64,000 nt of DNA from Promicromonospora soli (GTDB lineage Bacteria; Actinomycetota; Actinomycetes; Actinomycetales; Cellulomonadaceae). The stretch spans positions 54,409-118,408 of the forward strand of contig NZ_BNAS01000005.1 of assembly GCF_014653785.1 (NCBI RefSeq), read 5' to 3'. The position numbers were made by a program, and so were the translations under genes. The notes under the pieces were generated by a model that made no database searches, was not told the DNA's origin, and was given only the letters and a program-made list of their open reading frames with translations. Below, in pieces: positions 58,843 through 64,000 of the stretch; within the stretch, counting starts at the first letter, position 1; each line of letters starts with the position of its first letter.

Positions 58843-61080
58843 GTGTACGGATCCATCGAAGTGCGCGGAGCCCGGGAGAACAATCTGCAGGGGGTCTCGA
58901 TCGACATCCCCAAGCGGAAGCTCACGGTGTTCACCGGGGTTTCCGGGTCGGGCAAGAGCTCGCTCGTGTTCGGCACGGTCGCGGCCGAGTCGCGGCGCCT
59001 GATCGACGAGACGTACTCGGCGTTCCTCCAGGGATTCATGCCGTCACGTCCCCGGCCCGACGTCGACACGCTGTCGAACCTGTCGGCGGCGATCGTCGTG
59101 GACCAGGAGCCGATGGGCGCCAACGCCCGCTCCACGGTCGGCACGGCCACCGACGCGTACACGATGCTGCGCGTCATCTGGTCCCGGCTCGGTCAGCCGT
59201 ACGTCGGCGGGTCGAACGTCTTCTCCTTCAACGACCCCCAGGGCATGTGCGGCAACTGCGAGGGTCTGGGACGCGTCTCCGCGATCGACACCGAAGCCCT
59301 CGTGGATCGCAGCAAGTCGCTGGGCGAAGGCGCCATCACGTTCCCCAACTTCGGTGTCGGCACCTGGTACTGGAAGGTCTACGCCGACTCCGGCCTGTTC
59401 GACGTCGACAAGCCGCTCAAGGACTACAGCGATACCGAGTGGCACGACCTGATGTACGGCGCCGAGCGCAAGATCGTCTCGGGCGGCATCAACGTCACCT
59501 ACGAGGCGCTGGTCCCCAAGATCACCCGGCTCTACCTGGTCAAGGACGTCGAGTCGATGAAGGGCGCGATGAGGGCGGCTGTCGACCGGCTCGCCACCTT
59601 CACGCCGTGCCCCGCGTGCGGCGGCACGCGCCTCAACGACCGGGCGCGTTCGTCGCTCGTCAAGGGGAAGCACATCGGCGAGGCCGCGGCCATGCAGCTC
59701 ACGGACCTGGCCGAGCTGGTGCGCGACCTGGCCGACCCGCACGTCCAGCCCATCCTCGACGGGCTCAACGACCTGCTCGCCACGTTCGAGCAGATCGGCC
59801 TGGGGTACCTGTCGCTGGACCGCGAGTCGTCGTCGCTGTCCGGCGGGGAGGCGCAGCGCACCAAGATGGTGCGGCACATGGGGTCTGCCCTGACGGACAT
59901 GACGTACGTGTTCGACGAGCCGACCATCGGCCTGCACCCGCACGACGTGCGGCAGATGAATGCCCTGCTCCAGCGCCTGCGGGACAAGGGCAACACGGTG
60001 CTCGTCGTCGAGCACAAGCCCGAGGTCATGGCGGCGGCCGACCACCTCGTCGACATGGGCCCGGGCGCCGGGACGCACGGCGGCACGGTCGTCTACCAGG
60101 GCGACATCAACGGGCTACGCAACTCCGGCACCGCGACGGGCAAGCACCTGGACCAGGCGGTCACGCTCAACTCAACGCCCCGCACCCCCACCGGATACCT
60201 GCGGATCGAGCACGCGAACCTGCACAACCTCCAGGACGTCTCGGTCGACGTCCCCCTCGGGGTGCTGGTCGCGGTGACGGGCGTCGCCGGGTCGGGCAAG
60301 AGCTCGCTCATCCACGGCTGCCTGCCGCGCGACGGTGTCACGTTCGTCGACCAGTCGGTGATCCGTGGGTCGCGGCGGTCCAACCCGGCCACCTACACCG
60401 GGATCCTCGAGCCCATCCGCAAGCAGTACGCACGCGCGAACGGGGTCAAGCCCGCGCTGTTCAGCGCAAACTCGGAGGGTGCGTGCCCGGCGTGCAAGGG
60501 CGTCGGGCTCATCTACACGGACCTGGCCTTCATGGCGGGCGTCGCCAGCGTGTGCGAGGCGTGCGAGGGCAAGCGGTTCACCGACGAGGTGCTGGGCTAC
60601 ACCCTGCGCGGCAAGAACATCGCCGACGTGCTCGGCATGTCCGTCGAGCAGGCGCTGGACTTCTTCACGGAGAAGTCTGTGCTCCCGATGCTGTCCCGTC
60701 TGTCCGACGTCGGACTCGGCTACATCTCCCTCGGCCAGCACCTCAACACCCTGTCGGGCGGCGAGCGGCAGCGCCTCAAGCTCGCGATCGAGATGGGCGG
60801 CGACACGCCCGCCTTCGTTCTCGACGAGCCCACCGCCGGCCTGCACATGCAGGACGTCGACAACCTGGCCGGTCTGCTCGACCGCCTGGTCGACGCCGGC
60901 CGGTCGGTCATCGTGGTGGAGCACAACCTGTCGGTCGTAGCCCGGGCCGACTGGGTGATCGACATGGGTCCCGGCGGCGGGCACGACGGCGGTCGCGTCG
61001 TCTTCGAGGGAACTCCCGCCGACCTTGCGCGTCAGGAGGGGTCGCTGACGGGCCGCCACCTCGCGGAACTGGTCGCCTGA
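58843..61080 (+). CDS. UvrA-like ABC ATPase (shortened excinuclease subunit A homologue)
   Basis: A 745-residue protein with two ABC modules of the UvrA type. Walker A motifs are [17 protein letters not shown] and [16 protein letters not shown] (residue about 480). Signatures are [20 protein letters not shown] and [18 protein letters not shown]. Zinc-binding pairs are [10 protein letters not shown] and [12 protein letters not shown] in the first half and CPACKGVG with CEACEGKR in the second. At about 745 residues it is some 200 shorter than UvrA and appears to lack the UvrB-binding region, as in UvrA2/DrrC-type proteins linked to drug or DNA-damage tolerance. GTG 58843 follows GGAGGG; GTG 58795 is the alternative. 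Confidence 0.88.
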   Translation: MYGSIEVRGARENNLQGVSIDIPKRKLTVFTGVSGSGKSSLVFGTVAAESRRLIDETYSAFLQGFMPSRPRPDVDTLSNLSAAIVVDQEPMGANARSTVGTATDAYTMLRVIWSRLGQPYVGGSNVFSFNDPQGMCGNCEGLGRVSAIDTEALVDRSKSLGEGAITFPNFGVGTWYWKVYADSGLFDVDKPLKDYSDTEWHDLMYGAERKIVSGGINVTYEALVPKITRLYLVKDVESMKGAMRAAVDRLATFTPCPACGGTRLNDRARSSLVKGKHIGEAAAMQLTDLAELVRDLADPHVQPILDGLNDLLATFEQIGLGYLSLDRESSSLSGGEAQRTKMVRHMGSALTDMTYVFDEPTIGLHPHDVRQMNALLQRLRDKGNTVLVVEHKPEVMAAADHLVDMGPGAGTHGGTVVYQGDINGLRNSGTATGKHLDQAVTLNSTPRTPTGYLRIEHANLHNLQDVSVDVPLGVLVAVTGVAGSGKSSLIHGCLPRDGVTFVDQSVIRGSRRSNPATYTGILEPIRKQYARANGVKPALFSANSEGACPACKGVGLIYTDLAFMAGVASVCEACEGKRFTDEVLGYTLRGKNIADVLGMSVEQALDFFTEKSVLPMLSRLSDVGLGYISLGQHLNTLSGGERQRLKLAIEMGGDTPAFVLDEPTAGLHMQDVDNLAGLLDRLVDAGRSVIVVEHNLSVVARADWVIDMGPGGGHDGGRVVFEGTPADLARQEGSLTGRHLAELVA

Positions 61081-61094
61081 CCCGAGCACAAAAG

Positions 61095-61168
61095 TGCCCC
61101 CACCCGGATTCGAACCGGGACTGTGCCGGGTTTAAGCCGGCTGCCTCTGCCAGTTGGGCTATGGGGGC
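61095..61168 (-). tRNA. tRNA with anticodon UAA and short variable loop
   Basis: A full cloverleaf on the minus strand. The acceptor stem is GCCCCCA/TGGGGGC, the D-stem GCC/GGC with GG in the loop, the anticodon stem GCCGG/CCGGC with loop CTTAAAC (anticodon UAA, 61134-61132), the variable loop ACAGT, and the T-arm CCCGG-TTCGAAT-CCGGG. The discriminator is A73; CCA is not encoded; TTTTG follows. UAA would read the UUA leucine codon, but normal tRNA-Leu has a long variable arm and this one has five bases. See the finding. Confidence 0.85.
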
Positions 61169-61209
61169 GCACCCCAGAGACTACCGAGACTGACGCCGAA
61201 GCAGGCGCA

Positions 61210-61260
61210 CGTTGGTCGAGCCTGTCGAGAGCACGAGTGCCTCGACAGGCTCTACCAACG
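61210..61260. repeat. Dispersed repeat A, copy 3
   Basis: CGTTGGTCGAGCCTGTCGAG and CTCGACAGGCTCTACCAACG form 20-bp arms with one mismatch around an 11-bp loop. It lies between the tRNA and the end of ndh and may terminate ndh. Confidence 0.85.
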
Positions 61261-61291
61261 TCACGGTCCGAGCTGGACCGATGTCAGGGGA

Positions 61292-62749
61292 TCAGGCCTT
61301 CGCGCCCGACTCCGCACGCGCGGCGGACGACTCAGCATTCTGCTCGACCTTCTCGCCCATCGGCTTCGGCGGCACGGACGCGTTGCGGAACTCCTGACGC
61401 GGGTCGTGCAGCGAGCCCAGCGAGACCAGCTCGCGGCCCATGATGAACTGACCGATCCAGCCGACCATGATGCGGGCCTTGCGGTTGCCGGTCGGCATCG
61501 CCATGACGTGGTAGCCGCGGTGGGCGACCCACGCGGGGAACCCGCGCAGCTTGATGAACCCGAACAACTCCGCGACGCCCTTGTAGAGCCCCAGCGACGC
61601 GACGACACCGACGTTCTTGTGGTCGTAGTCGACCGGAGCCTTGTCCTTGTGCAGCGCAACGATGTTGTCCGCCAGGCGCACGGCCTCGCGGATCGCGTGC
61701 TGCGCGTTCGGCGGGCAGAACTTGCCGGGGTTGTTCACGTCCGGGACGGCGGCGCAGTCTCCGGCCGCCCAGGCACCCTCGACGATCTCGCCGTCCTCCG
61801 TCGCGATCTGCAGCGTCGGGAGAACGATGGCGCGGCCCAGCTTGTCGACCGGGAGGTCGGACGCCTCCTTGATGACCGGGTTCGCCTTGACGCCGGCCGT
61901 CCACACGATGGTGTCGGTGTCGAACTCGACCCCCGTCGAGGTCACCACGTGCCCGTCCACGCAGGACGAGAGGAACGTGTTGAGGTGGAACTCGATACCG
62001 CGCTTCTTCAGCTCCGCGAGGGCGTACTCGCCCATCGGCTCCGTGACCTCGGGCAGGATGCGGCCCGCGCCCTCGATCATGACGAACCGCAGGTCCGACG
62101 CGTCGATGGTGGCGTACTGCCGCGTCGCGTAGCGCGCCATGTCCTCGATCTCGGCGAGCGCCTCGATACCGGCGAACCCGCCACCCACGAAGGTGAACGT
62201 GAGCATGCGCTTGCGCAGGTCGGCGTCCCACGTGGAGGACGCGACATCCAGCCGGTTGATGACGTGGTTGCGAACCGCGATGGCTTCTTCCACGTTCTTG
62301 AAGCCGATGGCGTATTCCGCGAGGCCCGGGATGGGCAGCGTGCGCGACACCGAGCCGAGGCCGACGACCAGCTCGTCGTACGACACCTCGTACTCGTCGC
62401 CCTCCTCGGGCTGGATCTTCACGTGCTTGCGACCGTGCTCGATCGCGGTGACCTTGCCCTGCAGCACGTCGATGCCCTTGAGGGCTCGGCGGTGCGGCGC
62501 AACGACGTCGCGGGCGTCGATGGAGCCCGCACCCGCCTCGGGCAGGAATGGCGCGTACGTCATGTACGGGCGCGGGTCCACGACGACGATGGCCGCGTCC
62601 CGCTTCTTCAGCTTCTTTCGCAGGCGGCGCGCCACGTAGAGGCCGACGGACCCGCCGCCGAGCACCACGATGCGCGGCACCTTCCGGGGCCGCGGCGTGC
62701 TCGCCGTGTCGGAAGCATGGCTGACCGAGGTCAGGTCGTTCTGAGGCAT
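61292..62749 (-). CDS. ndh: Type II NADH dehydrogenase (NAD(P)/FAD-dependent oxidoreductase)
   Basis: A 485-residue peripheral membrane flavoprotein that passes electrons from NADH to menaquinone without pumping protons. The FAD fold is RIVVLGGGSVGLYVARRLRK, the NADH fold is TFTFVGGGFAGIEALAEIED, and AWAAGDCAAVPDVNNPGKFC is the conserved FAD-contact segment. The C-terminal helical region (NRKARIMVGWIGQFIMGREL) anchors it to the membrane. ATG 62749 fits the family; the open frame runs 43 codons further without similarity. The last 30 residues are charged and Ala/Glu-rich. Repeat A copy 3 follows the stop codon. Confidence 0.93.
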   Translation of the reverse strand: MPQNDLTSVSHASDTASTPRPRKVPRIVVLGGGSVGLYVARRLRKKLKKRDAAIVVVDPRPYMTYAPFLPEAGAGSIDARDVVAPHRRALKGIDVLQGKVTAIEHGRKHVKIQPEEGDEYEVSYDELVVGLGSVSRTLPIPGLAEYAIGFKNVEEAIAVRNHVINRLDVASSTWDADLRKRMLTFTFVGGGFAGIEALAEIEDMARYATRQYATIDASDLRFVMIEGAGRILPEVTEPMGEYALAELKKRGIEFHLNTFLSSCVDGHVVTSTGVEFDTDTIVWTAGVKANPVIKEASDLPVDKLGRAIVLPTLQIATEDGEIVEGAWAAGDCAAVPDVNNPGKFCPPNAQHAIREAVRLADNIVALHKDKAPVDYDHKNVGVVASLGLYKGVAELFGFIKLRGFPAWVAHRGYHVMAMPTGNRKARIMVGWIGQFIMGRELVSLGSLHDPRQEFRNASVPPKPMGEKVEQNAESSAARAESGAKA

Positions 62750-62941
62750 GATTCCCAGGGTACCGCGCGCTCCGCATCCGTATGGACATGCCGAAGAGCG
62801 GCGTGTGCGTGAAGCACACCACGCCGTCGTCGCCGCTGCAGGAACTTCGTCGATCCTCTGGCCCCCACAACGGACCACCGCCGCCGGAGGTTCCCGGCGG
62901 ACGGCAGTTGCTCGCCGAGCCCCCTGCGGGTCACCTCCGGC

Positions 62942-63892
62942 TCACGCCATGGACAGCACGATTCCGTCGAGGATGTCGTGCTCGCTCGCCACCACGCTGG
63001 TCAGGGACCCGCCCGCGGCCGCGACGTCGGCCGCGACACGCATGATCACCTCGGACCAGACGAGTGCGCCGGCCGCGATCACGTCGACGCGTCCCGGGTG
63101 CAGAAAGCCCATGGCCGTCCGCTCGGCTCGCGGCGCCGCGAGCAGTGCCGCGCAGGAGGCAAGCACCGTCGGGACGGGCAGCTCCGCCTGGTTCACGCGT
63201 TCGCGCCGGTACTCGGTCAGCCCCAGCGCGTGTGCGGTCACGGTGGTGATCGAGCCGGCCAGCCCCACCAGAGTGGTGGTCTTCCCGAGCGGGACCACGC
63301 GGACGGCGTCGTCCAGGTGGGCCCGCACGTCCGCGCGGGCCGCCTCGATCTCGGTGGCCGACGGCGGATCGCTGTGCAGGTGCCGCTCCGTCATACGCAC
63401 GGAGCCGACGTCCATCGAGACGCTCGCGTCCACCGAGCCCGTGCCGAGGACCAGCTCCGTGGATCCCCCGCCGAGGTCGACCACGAGGAACGGGCCGGTG
63501 TGCGTCGCCGCTACCACGCCGGTGGCGCCGCGGAACGAAAGCTGCGCCTCCTCGTCACCGCTGATCACCTCGACGCCGACGCCGAGCGCGGAGCGCACGC
63601 CGTCGAAGAAGGCGTCCCGGTTCCGCGCGTCCCGGGTGGCCGACGTCGCCACGAACCGCACCCGCTGCGCTCCGGCGGCCTCGATCGCCGCCGCGTACTC
63701 GCGGGTCGCCGCGAGCGTCCGCTCGAGCGCCTCCGGCGCGAGCTCGCCCGTGCGGTCCACGCCCTGGCCCAGCCGGACCACCTCCATCCGGCGGTCGAGC
63801 TCGGTGAGGTTTCCGGCGGCGTCGACGTCCGCGACGAGCAGGCGGATCGAGTTGGTGCCGCAGTCGATCGCGGCTACGCGAGATGAAGTCAC
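62942..63892 (-). CDS. Ppx/GppA family phosphatase (exopolyphosphatase)
   Basis: A 316-residue ASKHA-fold hydrolase that removes terminal phosphate from polyphosphate or converts pppGpp to ppGpp. Motifs: VAAIDCGTNSIRLLVADVD (phosphate 1), RFVATSATRDARNRDAFFDG, VEVISGDEEAQLSFRGATGV and FLVVDLGGGSTELVLGTGSV (phosphate 2). The length corresponds to the short two-domain Ppx1 form of actinobacteria, lacking the C-terminal HD domain of E. coli Ppx. GTG 63892 is the only suitable start. An alarmone synthetase-like gene is 5 kb away, but no operon link is seen. Confidence 0.93.
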   Translation of the reverse strand: MTSSRVAAIDCGTNSIRLLVADVDAAGNLTELDRRMEVVRLGQGVDRTGELAPEALERTLAATREYAAAIEAAGAQRVRFVATSATRDARNRDAFFDGVRSALGVGVEVISGDEEAQLSFRGATGVVAATHTGPFLVVDLGGGSTELVLGTGSVDASVSMDVGSVRMTERHLHSDPPSATEIEAARADVRAHLDDAVRVVPLGKTTTLVGLAGSITTVTAHALGLTEYRRERVNQAELPVPTVLASCAALLAAPRAERTAMGFLHPGRVDVIAAGALVWSEVIMRVAADVAAAGGSLTSVVASEHDILDGIVLSMA

Positions 63893-63966
63893 GTGAAGAT
63901 TCTCCCAGGCACTCCTGCCGCCGGACGTCGGACGTGCCGCATTCGGAGAAACCTCACGCCACTGCC

Positions 63967-64000
63967 TTGGTTGTGGGCGCGACCGTTGCGACTAAATCCG
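63967..64000. repeat. Dispersed stem-loop repeat B, copy 3 (cut by window end)
   Basis: TTGGTTGTGGGCGCGACCGT continues as TGCGACTAAATCCG to the window end. It matches the left arm and loop start of copy 2; the right arm lies beyond 64000. Confidence 0.7.

Noticed and set aside
3311..61260. Insertion-sequence ends for repeat A
   Set aside because: No transposase or target duplication is seen; the element is a short palindrome of 40-50 bp.
62798..62825. Hairpin-like CGGCGTGTGC / GCACACCACGCCG between ndh and the phosphatase gene
   Set aside because: Arms are interrupted and there is no T-run; too weak to call a terminator.

Overview
The window is a 64 kb chromosomal segment of a high-GC Gram-positive actinobacterium. 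The evidence is uniformly GC-rich codon use, a mycothiol S-conjugate amidase (Mca), the coproporphyrin-type haem pair ChdC/CpfC, class-E-type LAxTG sorting signals, many GTG starts, and the order uppS-hlyIII-(amidohydrolase)-small membrane protein-mca-DUF4307-greA, which mirrors Mycobacterium tuberculosis Rv1086 to Rv1080c. The sugar hydrolases (GH1, GH2, GH36, GH15) and the 'GGTCGAGC(T/C)TGTCGAGA' dispersed palindromes suggest Micrococcales, perhaps Promicromonosporaceae or Cellulomonadaceae; that placement is inference. No rRNA, CRISPR array, insertion sequence or prophage was seen.

Layout. 1-1.2 kb: end of a GH1 beta-glucosidase overlapping its LacI regulator. 1.2-8.3 kb: bifunctional PutA with a divergent PAS/AraC regulator, a Glu/Leu-type amino acid dehydrogenase and a PrmC-like methyltransferase. 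8.4-12.8 kb: haem genes cpfC-chdC, glycerate kinase, alanine dehydrogenase with a divergent LysR. 13.8-19.8 kb: MarR regulator, then the conserved uppS/hlyIII/mca/greA block. 19.9-21.9 kb: an operon of two DGPF (YCII-related) proteins and an ECF42-type sigma factor. 22-26.1 kb: threonine ammonia-lyase, AI-2E-family permease, YdeI-like protein, frameshifted phosphoesterase. 26.2-28 kb: a compact AbiEi/AbiEii-like two-gene module with an inverted repeat enclosing its ribosome-binding site. 28.1-34.4 kb: msrA, pentapeptide-repeat protein, beta-mannosidase, alpha-galactosidase. 34.5-36.6 kb: two paralogous LAxTG surface proteins separated by a gene-free stretch carrying an array of AATTCACCC elements. 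36.6-40 kb: HTH-less LysR-type ligand-binding protein, DUF5997 protein, double-domain methyltransferase, FKBP. 40-44.1 kb: LysR/EamA pair, a second ECF42-DGPF locus and the decayed 5' end of another DGPF gene. 44.2-51.6 kb: GH15 enzyme, hydrolase-TetR-membrane protein operon, Bax-inhibitor-like protein, ABC transporter. 51.7-56.6 kb: RND permease divergent from a small ORF plus ArsR-type regulator. 56.7-61.1 kb: stand-alone ClpP, small alarmone synthetase-like gene with a small partner, ClgR-like regulator, shortened UvrA-like ATPase, and a tRNA with anticodon UAA. 61.3-64 kb: type II NADH dehydrogenase and a Ppx/GppA phosphatase.

How the genes connect. Amino-acid catabolism is concentrated on the left (PutA, Glu/Leu dehydrogenase, Ald, IlvA), with sugar depolymerisation at several sites. 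The two ECF42 loci share a candidate promoter, TGTCG(A/T)-N17-CG(A/T)C, so they may be co-regulated. The ClpP/ClgR-like/alarmone/UvrA group looks like a proteolysis, stringency and DNA-stress neighbourhood. The most unusual signals are non-coding: two dispersed stem-loop families (one read in frame inside PutA and the beta-mannosidase), a 52-bp perfect palindrome, the AATTCACCC array, and a class-I-shaped tRNA with a UAA anticodon.
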